A stretch of 64,000 nucleotides of DNA from JBEVJK01 sp963791325 (GTDB lineage Bacteria; Pseudomonadota; Alphaproteobacteria; Rhizobiales; Rhizobiaceae). Below, in pieces: positions 54,797 through 63,141 of this stretch. The notes below the pieces were generated by a model. The model saw nothing but the letters and a program-made list of their open reading frames with translations, had not been told where the DNA came from and searched no databases. A program made the translations under genes and the position numbers. The stretch covers positions 310,001-374,000 of the forward strand of contig CAWBRU010000021.1 of NCBI GenBank assembly GCA_963791325.1, read 5' to 3'. Positions within the stretch are counted from its first letter, which is position 1, and each line of letters opens with the position of its first letter.

Positions 54797-55702
54797 TCAT
54801 TTGATCGCGCCCTGGGTGAGGCCGCGGACGAAATACTTGCCGCCGAACAGATAGATGAGCAGCGGCGGCATCGCCCCGATCAGCACGGCCGCGCTCATCA
54901 CATCATAGGCCCGGACATTGGTGCCGCTGGCGGTCAGTGCGACGAGGGCCGCGGTGATCGGCTGCTCACGGCCGGAGGTAAACACGACGCCGAACAGATA
55001 TTCATTCCAGATCCCGGTGAATTGCCAGATGACCGTGACGATCAGGATCGGCGAGGACAGCGGCAGGATGATCTTGCGGAAGATCCGCCAAAAGCCGGCG
55101 CCGTCGATGCGCGCTGCTTTGATCAGGTCGTCGGGGATGCCGACATAATAGTTGCGGCAGAACAAAGTGGTGAAGGAGAGGCCCTGGACGACGTGGATCA
55201 GCACCAGGCCATAGATTGAATTGGTCAGGCCGAGCTTGCCGAGGATGAACGCCCAGGGCATCAGGGCGATCTGCCCCGGCATGAACACGCCGAGCAGCAT
55301 GGCGGTAAACAGCACTTCCGAGCCCCGGAAGCGCCATTTGGACAGGATGTAGCCGTTGATCGCGCCAAGCGCCGTCGAGAGGATCGTTGCCGGCACCGTC
55401 ATCCACAGCGAGTTGAAGAAATTGCGCTGCATGCCCTGGCAGGTGCCGCCGATGCAATAGGTGCTCCAGGCCTGGCCCCACGCTTCCAGGCGAAAACTGC
55501 GCGGCAGCGAGATCAGCCCCTGCCTGGCGATCTCCTGCTGGTCGCGGAACGAGTTGAGCACCACCACCAACAACGGGATCAGATAGATGGCGGCGAACAG
55601 CGCCAGAATGCCGTAGATCGTGACCCGGCTCCAGAAATAGCGGCGCGCCGCAGCCCTGGCTTCGCCGACACCGTCCGGCGGAGCGAGCGCCAGCTCAGCC
55701 AT
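54797..55702 (-). CDS. Sugar ABC transporter permease (MalG-like)
   Basis: A 301-residue permease with six helices and the EAA loop KAARIDGAGFWRIFRKIILP that contacts the ATPase. An unusual periplasmic stretch with two Cys (YCIGGTCQGM) could form a disulfide. It overlaps the partner permease gene by eight bases. Confidence 0.92.
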   Translation of the reverse strand: MAELALAPPDGVGEARAAARRYFWSRVTIYGILALFAAIYLIPLLVVVLNSFRDQQEIARQGLISLPRSFRLEAWGQAWSTYCIGGTCQGMQRNFFNSLWMTVPATILSTALGAINGYILSKWRFRGSEVLFTAMLLGVFMPGQIALMPWAFILGKLGLTNSIYGLVLIHVVQGLSFTTLFCRNYYVGIPDDLIKAARIDGAGFWRIFRKIILPLSSPILIVTVIWQFTGIWNEYLFGVVFTSGREQPITAALVALTASGTNVRAYDVMSAAVLIGAMPPLLIYLFGGKYFVRGLTQGAIK

Positions 55703-56630
55703 GGCCGGCCTCCCTGCGGCGCCGCCAGACGACCCACAGCGAGTAGGGAATCAGCACCACGGCGACCGCCGCGAGCATCATCATCGCCGCAGCCGCACCT
55801 TCGCCGATCTGGCCGCGCTGGAACATCAGGTCGTAGACATAGATGGCGGGGAAGGTGGTCGAGATGCCCGGCCCGCCGCGCGTCAGCGCCGCGACCAGGT
55901 CGAAGGTCTTGATCGCGAACTGGATCTGGATGACGGCCACGGCGAGGAAGATCGGCGCGATCGTCGGCAGCACCACCTTGCGGTACGTGCGAAAGCTCGA
56001 GGCGCCGTCGATCTGCGCGGCCTTGATCAGGTCCGAATCGACCGACCGCAGCCCGGCCAGGAAAAGAGCCATCGCGAACCCCGAGGATTGCCAGATCCCG
56101 GTGATGATGATGGCGTAGATCGCATAGTTGCGGTCGCTGGCCAGCGCGAACTTGAAATCGGTCCAGCCGAGCCCGCGCACCAGCGCCTGGATGCCGTCGA
56201 CCGGGTTGTAGAGCCAGCTCCACACGGTTCCGGTGACGATGAAGGAGACGGCGAGCGGGTAGAGGAAGATCGTCCGCCAGGCCGCTTCGCCGCGCACCCG
56301 CTTGTCGATCAGGATGGCCAGCAGCAATCCGATCGCCATGGCGCCGACAATATAGAAGGCGCTGAACAGAAAGAGGTTGGTGTAGGCGATGTTCCAGCGC
56401 CGGTTGGCCCACAGCGAGTGGTAGTTGGCCAGCCCGACGAAGCCGTAGGACGGCAACAGCGTGGAGTTCGACAGCGAAAGATAGAGCGTCCACCCGGCGA
56501 ACACGAACACGTAGACGAAGCTCGCCGCCAGGGACGGCAACAGCACCAGGAACGGGATGGCGGGGGCGATCCGCTCCCGCCACGAAAGGGCGGGGGCGGA
56601 ACCCGGGCGCGTCAGCTCGATGCCGGACAC
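55695..56630 (-). CDS. Sugar ABC transporter permease (MalF-like)
   Basis: A 311-residue permease with six helices and the EAA loop KAAQIDGASSFRTYRKVVLP. It starts at GTG, 33 bases after the binding-protein gene, and forms the membrane channel with the next gene product. No long MalF-type periplasmic loop, as usual for CUT1 systems outside maltose. Confidence 0.92.
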   Translation of the reverse strand: MSGIELTRPGSAPALSWRERIAPAIPFLVLLPSLAASFVYVFVFAGWTLYLSLSNSTLLPSYGFVGLANYHSLWANRRWNIAYTNLFLFSAFYIVGAMAIGLLLAILIDKRVRGEAAWRTIFLYPLAVSFIVTGTVWSWLYNPVDGIQALVRGLGWTDFKFALASDRNYAIYAIIITGIWQSSGFAMALFLAGLRSVDSDLIKAAQIDGASSFRTYRKVVLPTIAPIFLAVAVIQIQFAIKTFDLVAALTRGGPGISTTFPAIYVYDLMFQRGQIGEGAAAAMMMLAAVAVVLIPYSLWVVWRRRREAGHG

Positions 56631-56663
56631 GGGACGGGGATGCGGCGCGCGGGCGGCGGCGCG

Positions 56664-57929
56664 CTACATTTGCGCTTCCGCAGCGTCGGCCATCGCCTTG
56701 GCGGCGTCCTCGGGCGACATGTCGGGGCTGGCGACGAACTCGGTGATGGTGTCCATCATCGCGCCGCGGACCTTCTGCGGGACGGTCATGTTGTGGGCCA
56801 GCGAGCGGACCAGGGTGCCGGCCTGAATCGAGGCCTGGAGATCCTTCTGCGACAGCTGCTGGCAGGGATTGAAACCGTTCGACAGGTCGACGTCCATGCG
56901 TGCCGGGATCGAGCCTTTGGCCTGGTTGAACACGGTCTGGAACTCGGGCGACAGGATCAGCGTGGCGAGCAGCTTCTGGCCCTCGATATAATCCGGGTCC
57001 TTCTGCTTGAAGAACACCACCGAGTCGGAGTTGAGGATGAAGCCGGGCTTGCCCCAATCGGTCGGCGCCTGGGCGCAGACATAATCCGTGCCCTCCTTGA
57101 AGCCGGCGGCGGTCAGCAGGCCGATCGTCCAGTCACCCATAATGTGAAAGGCGGCCTCGCCGCGTCCGACCAGGGCCGACATCGAATCCCAGTCGCGGCC
57201 GACCATGCCTGGATCCATGTATTTGCTGGTCATCGTGCGCAGCTGTTCGAACGCCTTGACCATGCCGGGGCTGCGCATCGCCTCGACATCGCCCTGGACG
57301 AAGGCCTTCTTGTAGAGGTCGAGGTCCTGGCCGTAGAGGATCACCTCGAACACGGTCGAATCGGTCCAGTCGGCGGTCGAATGGGAGACGCAGATCTTGC
57401 CCGCGGCGACGACCTTGTCGCAGGCAGCATTGAATTCGGCCCAGGTCTTGGGCAGCTCGGCGACGCCCGCCTCCTTCAGGACTTTGGGCGATGCCCACAG
57501 CCAGTTGATCCGATGGATATTCATCGGCGCTGCGACCCATTTGCCGGACGGCTTCATCACCGGCAGAAGCTCCGGCGCCACCACGGCGTCCCACTTCTCG
57601 GCGGCGGCGAGATCATCGAGGTCGGCGGTCATCCCGGTGGCGTTCCATTCGGCGATCTCGGGTCCCTTGAGCTGAACCGCGGGCGGCGCGTTGCCGGCAA
57701 TCACGTCGGCGCGGAGCTTGGCCAGCGTGTTGGCGGTGTGGCCGGCGATCGAGGTCTGCTCCCACTTGCCGCCCTTGGCCTCGAACATCTCGCCGAGCTT
57801 GGCGATCGCCTGCGCGTCGGAACCGGTCGCCCATTGATGCAGAATGTTGGTTTTCGGCTCGGCCAAAGAAGGCCCTGTCCACAGGGTGCACGCCGTCGCT
57901 ACGGCAAACGCCGCCCGGATGATTCCCAT
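56664..57929 (-). CDS. Sugar-binding protein of the CUT1 ABC importer
   Basis: A 421-residue extracellular-solute-binding protein family 1 member. The signal peptide (MGIIRAAFAVATACTLWTG, cleavage at S-L-A) is followed by NILHQWATGSDAQAIAKL and FHIMGDWTIGLLTAAGF, typical of oligo- or monosaccharide binders. ATG at 57929 has GGGAGAG upstream. As the first transport gene after gntR it is likely the regulated head of the operon. Confidence 0.92.
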   Translation of the reverse strand: MGIIRAAFAVATACTLWTGPSLAEPKTNILHQWATGSDAQAIAKLGEMFEAKGGKWEQTSIAGHTANTLAKLRADVIAGNAPPAVQLKGPEIAEWNATGMTADLDDLAAAEKWDAVVAPELLPVMKPSGKWVAAPMNIHRINWLWASPKVLKEAGVAELPKTWAEFNAACDKVVAAGKICVSHSTADWTDSTVFEVILYGQDLDLYKKAFVQGDVEAMRSPGMVKAFEQLRTMTSKYMDPGMVGRDWDSMSALVGRGEAAFHIMGDWTIGLLTAAGFKEGTDYVCAQAPTDWGKPGFILNSDSVVFFKQKDPDYIEGQKLLATLILSPEFQTVFNQAKGSIPARMDVDLSNGFNPCQQLSQKDLQASIQAGTLVRSLAHNMTVPQKVRGAMMDTITEFVASPDMSPEDAAKAMADAAEAQM

Positions 57930-58107
57930 CGCTTCTCTCCCATTCAGCCACATGGCCATTCGTGCGGGATCGCGCATGGCGCGAGCCGCCGAGACTTTTT
58001 TCAGCCCCTGGTTTTTCTAGGCTTGCCCATCAGAGGTGTCAACGCGCCGGGACCCCGGCGCGCGGCGCTTGCTGATCACCTGTCCGGGAGCTGCCCCGGC
58101 TGCTTCG

Positions 58108-58213
58108 CTTAGAGAGGATCACCGTTTCTTTGAACCGATGATCCGCTCTAAGTCTTTGTTTTTCCGCAATTCCGGACGGAAAACCGTTGCCACTTTTCCT
58201 GCAATTGCTCTAA
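58108..58213. repeat. Dispersed Rhizobiales-type intergenic repeat
   Basis: About 105 bases from GAGAGGATCACCG to GCAATTGCTCTAA, containing TTTTTCCGCAATTCCGGACG and GGAAAACCGTTGCCAC. From memory this type of palindromic element occurs in many copies between genes of Rhizobiales. Its left side carries partial inverted symmetry (GGATCA...TGATCC). Its right end supplies the TAG stop of gntR, so the repeat reaches into that gene. Confidence 0.6.
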
Positions 58214-58881
58214 GCGCCGAGCAGATTGCGCTCGACGGTGCGCAGATGCGCGCGCATCGCCTGCCCGGCGGCCTCGGGGTCGCGCGCCAGCAGCCCCGCG
58301 ACGATCTCTTGATGCTCGGCGCAATAGGTCTGGCGCCGCTGCTCCGAGAACGAGCGCCGCTTCATTTCGAACCAGGGCGCCTGATTGCGCAAGATCCTCA
58401 GCAGGTTGTGGATCTCCTTGAGGAATTCGTTGCGGCCGCACGCAAAGATCCGGTGGTGGAACTCGGCGTCCCACTGCTCGAAGCTCGGCATGTCGGCTGC
58501 CGCGCAGGCAGCCTGGTGAGCCTCGGCGACGGCAACGAGTCCGGCGGCGCTGGCATGGGTGGCGGCAAAGCTTGCCGCCGCCGGCTCGATGAGCAGTCGG
58601 ATCTCCATCATGTCGGCGGGGCTGGTGCCCTCCATTCTGAGGATCGCGGCCGCGATCGAGTCAGGACCGCCGGCGCTGACGAAGGTGCCGCGCCCCACTT
58701 GGCGCACCACCGTGCCGTCGCGCTCGAGCAGCCCCACTGCCCGCCGCACCGTGTTGCGGGCCACTCCGAATTCCTGCGCCAGATCGCGCTCGGCCGGCAT
58801 GCGGCCGTGCTCGAGCCATTCACCGGCCGAGATGCGCCGCTTCAGCACCGTGGCAATGTCGTTGGCGACCAACTTCGGCAT
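58210..58881 (-). CDS. GntR-family transcriptional regulator (FadR/FCD subfamily)
   Basis: A 223-residue regulator. The winged helix is at residues ~1-70 (MPAERDLAQEFGVARNTVRR, GLLERDGTVVRQVGRGTFV); the C-terminal FCD domain (~85-215) has metal-site residues in DAEFHHRIFACGRNEF and AEHQEIVAGLLARD. It probably represses the sugar operon that follows on the same strand and releases DNA on binding a sugar acid. ATG at 58881 was chosen by domain length; the ribosome site is weak. Confidence 0.85.
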   Translation of the reverse strand: MPKLVANDIATVLKRRISAGEWLEHGRMPAERDLAQEFGVARNTVRRAVGLLERDGTVVRQVGRGTFVSAGGPDSIAAAILRMEGTSPADMMEIRLLIEPAAASFAATHASAAGLVAVAEAHQAACAAADMPSFEQWDAEFHHRIFACGRNEFLKEIHNLLRILRNQAPWFEMKRRSFSEQRRQTYCAEHQEIVAGLLARDPEAAGQAMRAHLRTVERNLLGA

Positions 58882-59075
58882 ACGGCGATCTCGATGTGAT
58901 CCGATTTTGCGCCAATCTAAGCGCGCAACTGAGCCATTGTCCATCACCCGCCTGGACACCTGCGCCCAAATCGCGCGTGCCGCCGCTTTGATGGCTTGCA
59001 TGCGGCCGGCGGGAGGATTAGCCTTTCGAAAAATAGGCCGATTGGTTCACGATTGGCTTAGGGAGGCATGCAGGT

Positions 59076-59954
59076 ATGAAGGTGGCCACGTTCTCGATCG
59101 GCGGCGAACGTCGGGTAGGGATCGTCGACCTCGACCGCGCTGCCGTACTGCCGTTCGACCTTCCCGTCGAGGAAGCGGCCCAAGGGGTGGTCGCGCTGAT
59201 CGAGCGCAACGGCGCCGGCCTGCCGCGCACGTCGGCGCCGCTGCCGCTGGAGCGCGTCGCGCTCGAGGCACCGATCCCGCGGCCGCGCCGCAACATCTTC
59301 TGCGTCGGCAAGAACTATCACGAGCATGCCCACGAATTCGCCCGCAGCGGCTTTGATTCCAGCGCCGGCGCCGGCGCCGTTCCCCAGCACCCGATCGTCT
59401 TCTCCAAGGTGCCGGAGTCCGTGGTGCCGACGCAGGCGACGGTGTTCATCGACGCAGCCGTGTCGACGGCGATCGACTACGAAGCCGAGCTTGCGGTGAT
59501 CATCGGCAAAGGCGGACGCGGGATTGCCAAGGCGGATGCGTATGACCACGTCTGGGGCTACACGATCATCAACGATGTGACCGCGCGCGACCTTCAGGGC
59601 CGCTACAGTCAGTGGCTGATCGGCAAGTCGCAGGACACGTTTTGCCCGATGGGGCCCTGGGCGGTGAGCCGGGACGCTTTCGATGTCGACCAGGCCGGCA
59701 TCCGCTGCTTCGTCAACGAGGAGCTGCGGCAGAATTCGAAGGTTGCGCTGTTGATCTTCGACATTCCAACGATCATCGCCACCCTGTCGCAAGGTATCAC
59801 CCTGCGCCCCGGCGACATCATCGCCACCGGCACGCCGGTCGGCGTCGGCATCGGCTTCGATCCGCCCAGATATCTGAAGCCCGGCGATGTCGTGCGCATC
59901 GAGATCGACGGCATCGGCGCGCTCGAGAACCGGTTCGCGGAGCACCGCCAATGA
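59076..59954 (+). CDS. Fumarylacetoacetate hydrolase family protein
   Basis: A 292-residue FAH-family enzyme: FCVGKNYHEHAHEFA, metal-ligand DYEAELAVIIGKGGRG (two Glu), NDVTARDLQ (Asp) and TGTPVGVGIGFDPPRYLKPG. Such enzymes hydrolyse, decarboxylate or hydrate acylpyruvates and sugar-derived 2-keto-3-deoxy acids. First gene of the right-hand catabolic operon, divergent from gntR (194 bases apart), so the same regulator may control both. Confidence 0.88.
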   Translation: MKVATFSIGGERRVGIVDLDRAAVLPFDLPVEEAAQGVVALIERNGAGLPRTSAPLPLERVALEAPIPRPRRNIFCVGKNYHEHAHEFARSGFDSSAGAGAVPQHPIVFSKVPESVVPTQATVFIDAAVSTAIDYEAELAVIIGKGGRGIAKADAYDHVWGYTIINDVTARDLQGRYSQWLIGKSQDTFCPMGPWAVSRDAFDVDQAGIRCFVNEELRQNSKVALLIFDIPTIIATLSQGITLRPGDIIATGTPVGVGIGFDPPRYLKPGDVVRIEIDGIGALENRFAEHRQ

Positions 59955-60730
59955 CCACGGTGAGCGTCGGCCCGATCGTTGCGGAATCGGCGGGGGAAGG
60001 GCCCGCTGTGGTGATGATCCACGGCCTCGGCGGCACCGCCAACATGTTTCAGCCGCAGCTGGCCGCGCTGGAAGCGTTCAGGGTGATACGGCTCGATCTG
60101 CCCGGCTCGGGCCGCTCGCCGCGGCCGATCGATCCGCCGACGCTCGACGCGATGAGCGAGGCGGTGGCCAAAGCCTTGTCCGGGCTGGGCGTGACCCGTG
60201 CGCATCTTGTCGGCCACTCGATGGGCACCATGGTCTGCCAATGGCTGGCGGTGAACCGGCCGGAGCTGGTCGCCTCGCTGGCCCTGCTCGGGGCTCTTGC
60301 CGAGCCTGCCGAGGCAACCCGCACTGGGCTTGCCGCGCGCGCCAGGCTTGCCCGTTCGGGCGGCCTCTCCGACATTGCCGACCAGATCATCGCGGCCGCA
60401 CTCTCGGCCCATACCAAGGAAAACAACCCGGTCGCAGTCGCATTCGTGCGCGAATCGATCCTACGCCAGGATCCGGAATCCTACGCCCGCAGCTGCGAGG
60501 CGCTTGCCAAGTCGAGCGCGGTCGAGGCGCGCCGCATCAGCGCTCCCACCCTGCTGCTGACCGGCGAGGACGACGCCGTCAACCCGCCGAGTGTCGCCCG
60601 GACGCTGGCCGACAAGATCAAGGGCGCGGTCTATGCCGGGTTGGAGCGTTGCGGCCATTGGGCGACGGTGGAGAGCCCGGCCGCGGTCAATCGCAGGCTC
60701 ACCGATTTTCTGAGGCAGGTCGAGCGCTAG
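59951..60730 (+). CDS. Alpha/beta hydrolase
   Basis: A 259-residue hydrolase: VVMIHGLGGTANMF (oxyanion), LVGHSMGTMVCQWLA with the nucleophile Ser, LLTGEDDAVNPPSVA (Asp) and LERCGHWATVESP (His). It resembles meta-cleavage-product and 3-oxoadipate enol-lactone hydrolases. The ATG overlaps the FAH stop (ATGA), so the two enzymes likely act in consecutive steps. Confidence 0.88.
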   Translation: MTTVSVGPIVAESAGEGPAVVMIHGLGGTANMFQPQLAALEAFRVIRLDLPGSGRSPRPIDPPTLDAMSEAVAKALSGLGVTRAHLVGHSMGTMVCQWLAVNRPELVASLALLGALAEPAEATRTGLAARARLARSGGLSDIADQIIAAALSAHTKENNPVAVAFVRESILRQDPESYARSCEALAKSSAVEARRISAPTLLLTGEDDAVNPPSVARTLADKIKGAVYAGLERCGHWATVESPAAVNRRLTDFLRQVER

Positions 60731-60763
60731 CGGCGGCCGCCACCACGACATGGGAGGCTGAAC

Positions 60764-62092
60764 ATGGCAGAGCAAGGCTGGAACGGGAACGGCTCGGGCA
60801 ACACGCTGTTCGCCAACGTCCGCGTGCTGGATGCCACCGGCGACTACCCCTATACCGGCGAAGTCCTGGTCCAGGGCAACCGGATCAAGCAGATCACCCG
60901 CGGTTCCTCGCGCTTCGGCCCGTCGTCCTCGTCGGCGAGCTATGGCGGCGCGACGGTCATCGACGGCATGGGCGCCACGCTGATGCCCGGCATGATCGAC
61001 GCGCATCTTCACCTCTCCTGGAACAATGCGCCCGGCATCGACCCGATCCAGATGATGGAGGTCGAGGAGCACATGCTGGTCACGATGGAGATGGCCAAGC
61101 TCGTCCTCGACGCCGGCTTCACCGCCGGCCGCGGCGCCGCCGCAGCCAAGCCGCGCCTCGACGTGGTGTGCAAGAAGTTCATCAATCAGGGCCGCTTCCC
61201 GGGGCCGCGCTACCTGGCCGCCGGCCCGGAGATCACCACCGTCGGCGGCCTCGGCGATTCCTCGCCCTCGCACATTCCGCACGAAGGCCTCAATCTGGGC
61301 CTCGTCGTCTCCGGGCCGGAGGAGATCCGGCGCACGGTGCGGCAGCTGATCAAATACGGCGTCGACTCCATCAAACTCAATCTGTCCGGCGAGTCGATCA
61401 CCGGCATGGGCGCGGAAGAGACGCCGATGTCGGAGGAGGAGGTGGCGATGGCCGCCCAGGAGGCGCGCTGCCGCAACAAGGTGCTGTCGGCGCATGCCCG
61501 CTCGTCCGGCTCCGTCAAGCAATGCATCCGCCATGGCATCCAGAACATCTATCATGCCTCGTTCGCCGACGAGGAGGCGCTCGACATGCTCGAGGCGGTC
61601 AAGGATCGGCACTTCGTCGCTCCGGGCATCGCCTGGCTGATCAACACTGCCCGCCATGCCGAGCAATGGGGGATCAAGCCGGGCTCGCCGCTGTCGCTCG
61701 AATATGAGCGGGAACTGGAAATGTGCATCGACACGATGAAGAAGATGCACCGGCGCGGCATTCGCGTGCTGATCGGCGGCGACTACGGCTTTGCCTGGAC
61801 GCCGCAGGGCACCAACGCCAAAGACATCCAGACCTTCGTCGAGATGCTCGGCTTCTCGCCGATGGAGGCGATCCAGGCCGCCACCAAATATGGCGGCCAG
61901 ATCATGGGCATGGGCGACGAGCTCGGAATGATCAAGGAAGGCTATCTCGCCGACCTCTTGCTCGTCGATGGAGATCCGATCGCCGACGTGCGCATCCTTC
62001 AGGACAAGAACCGGCTGCTGGCGATCATGAAGGACGGCAAGTTCCACAAGGCGCCGCGCCTCAACGAGCAGCGGCGCCGGCTGACCGCATGA
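60764..62092 (+). CDS. Metal-dependent amidohydrolase
   Basis: A 442-residue amidohydrolase: MPGMIDAHLHLSWN metal-site HxH, a ~KVLSAHARSSGSVKQCIRHG His, IYHASFADEE His, and IGGDYGFAWTP Asp. Conserved pieces fit imidazolonepropionase/prolidase-like members. Acts on a cyclic or linear amide, perhaps a heterocycle taken up by the downstream transporter. GGGAGG ribosome site upstream. Confidence 0.87.
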   Translation: MAEQGWNGNGSGNTLFANVRVLDATGDYPYTGEVLVQGNRIKQITRGSSRFGPSSSSASYGGATVIDGMGATLMPGMIDAHLHLSWNNAPGIDPIQMMEVEEHMLVTMEMAKLVLDAGFTAGRGAAAAKPRLDVVCKKFINQGRFPGPRYLAAGPEITTVGGLGDSSPSHIPHEGLNLGLVVSGPEEIRRTVRQLIKYGVDSIKLNLSGESITGMGAEETPMSEEEVAMAAQEARCRNKVLSAHARSSGSVKQCIRHGIQNIYHASFADEEALDMLEAVKDRHFVAPGIAWLINTARHAEQWGIKPGSPLSLEYERELEMCIDTMKKMHRRGIRVLIGGDYGFAWTPQGTNAKDIQTFVEMLGFSPMEAIQAATKYGGQIMGMGDELGMIKEGYLADLLLVDGDPIADVRILQDKNRLLAIMKDGKFHKAPRLNEQRRRLTA

Positions 62093-63141
62093 GCCTCGCC
62101 GACCACCGCTCCGCGCAGCCCGGCGAGTCCGGTTCGGGGCCGACCAGGCGCCATGCCTGGGCGGTGCTCTGGCTGGTGCTTGCCGCGGTCGCGGTCTGGC
62201 TGGTGTTCGCCGTCTGGCCCGCTTGGCTCAATGCGCTGCTGATTTCCAAGAAGGCCTTCGTCAGCGCGATCTTCAACGGCATCACTCTGGCCGGGCTTTA
62301 TTTCCTGGTGGCCAGCGGCTTCACCCTGGTGTTCGGGCTGATGCGCAACGTCAACCTCGCCCATGGCTCGCTCTATCTGTTCGGCGCCTATATCGGCTAC
62401 GAGGTCGCCAGCCGGACCGGCTATTGGCTGCTCGGCGTCGCCGCCGGCTTCCTTCTGCTGGCGCTGGTCGGGGCGATCTTGCAGGTCGCCGTCTTCCGCC
62501 GGCTGGAGGGCGACGATTTGCGCCAGACCTTGGTCTCGATCGGCATCTCGATCGTGGCGGCCGACCTGATGCTGGCTGTGTGGACGGGCGCCACCTACCA
62601 GATCGGCATCCCGGATTGGCTCGACGGCTCGGTGACGCTGCCGATCATCACCGCCGTACGCTCGAGCGGCACCGCCGTCTATCTCACCTATCCGTTCTAC
62701 CGCCTGTTCGTGCTGGCGGTCGCGGTGATCATCGGCATCGGGCTCTGGCTGATGCTTAACCGCACCCGGGTCGGGATGATGATCCGCGCCGGCGTCGACG
62801 ACCGGGCGATGCTGGCGGCGAGCGGCGTCAACGTCCATGTCGTCTTTGCCATCGTGTTTGCCGTCGGCGCCGGGCTGGCCGGCTTTGCCGGCGTGGTCGG
62901 CGGCTCGGCGCTGTCGGTGGCGCCGGGCGAGGACGTCCGCTATCTGCTTGCCTCGCTGGTGGTGGTGATCGTCGGCGGCATGGGCTCGATTCCGGGCGCC
63001 GCGATCGGCGCGCTGCTCATCGGGCTCGCCGAGCAGATCGGCCTGGTCTATTTCCCGACCTACGGCATCGTTCTCACCTTCGTCATCATGGTCGTGGTGC
63101 TGGCCGTGCGGCCGCAAGGCCTGTTGGGGGCTGCGCGGTGA
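62089..63141 (+). CDS. livH: Branched-chain-amino-acid-type ABC permease LivH
   Basis: A 350-residue inner-membrane permease of the HAAT family with ~8-9 helices and conserved NGITLAGLYFLVASGFTLVF, VNLAHGSLYLFGAYIGY and GGMGSIPGAAIGALLIG. A longer than usual N-terminus (~45 residues) precedes the first conserved helix. The ATG overlaps the amidohydrolase stop (ATGA). Substrates of such importers include amino acids, amides, urea and aromatic acids; here it probably imports the amidohydrolase substrate. Confidence 0.9.
   Translation: MSLADHRSAQPGESGSGPTRRHAWAVLWLVLAAVAVWLVFAVWPAWLNALLISKKAFVSAIFNGITLAGLYFLVASGFTLVFGLMRNVNLAHGSLYLFGAYIGYEVASRTGYWLLGVAAGFLLLALVGAILQVAVFRRLEGDDLRQTLVSIGISIVAADLMLAVWTGATYQIGIPDWLDGSVTLPIITAVRSSGTAVYLTYPFYRLFVLAVAVIIGIGLWLMLNRTRVGMMIRAGVDDRAMLAASGVNVHVVFAIVFAVGAGLAGFAGVVGGSALSVAPGEDVRYLLASLVVVIVGGMGSIPGAAIGALLIGLAEQIGLVYFPTYGIVLTFVIMVVVLAVRPQGLLGAAR

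Noticed and set aside
53275..54804. 509-codon open frame on the plus strand
   Set aside because: Complement of the MalK-type ATPase and an SDR, both with complete catalytic motifs on the minus strand.
55701..58112. 803-codon open frame on the plus strand
   Set aside because: Complement of the ABC permease and binding-protein genes; low-complexity, His/Arg/Gly-rich translation with no domain.
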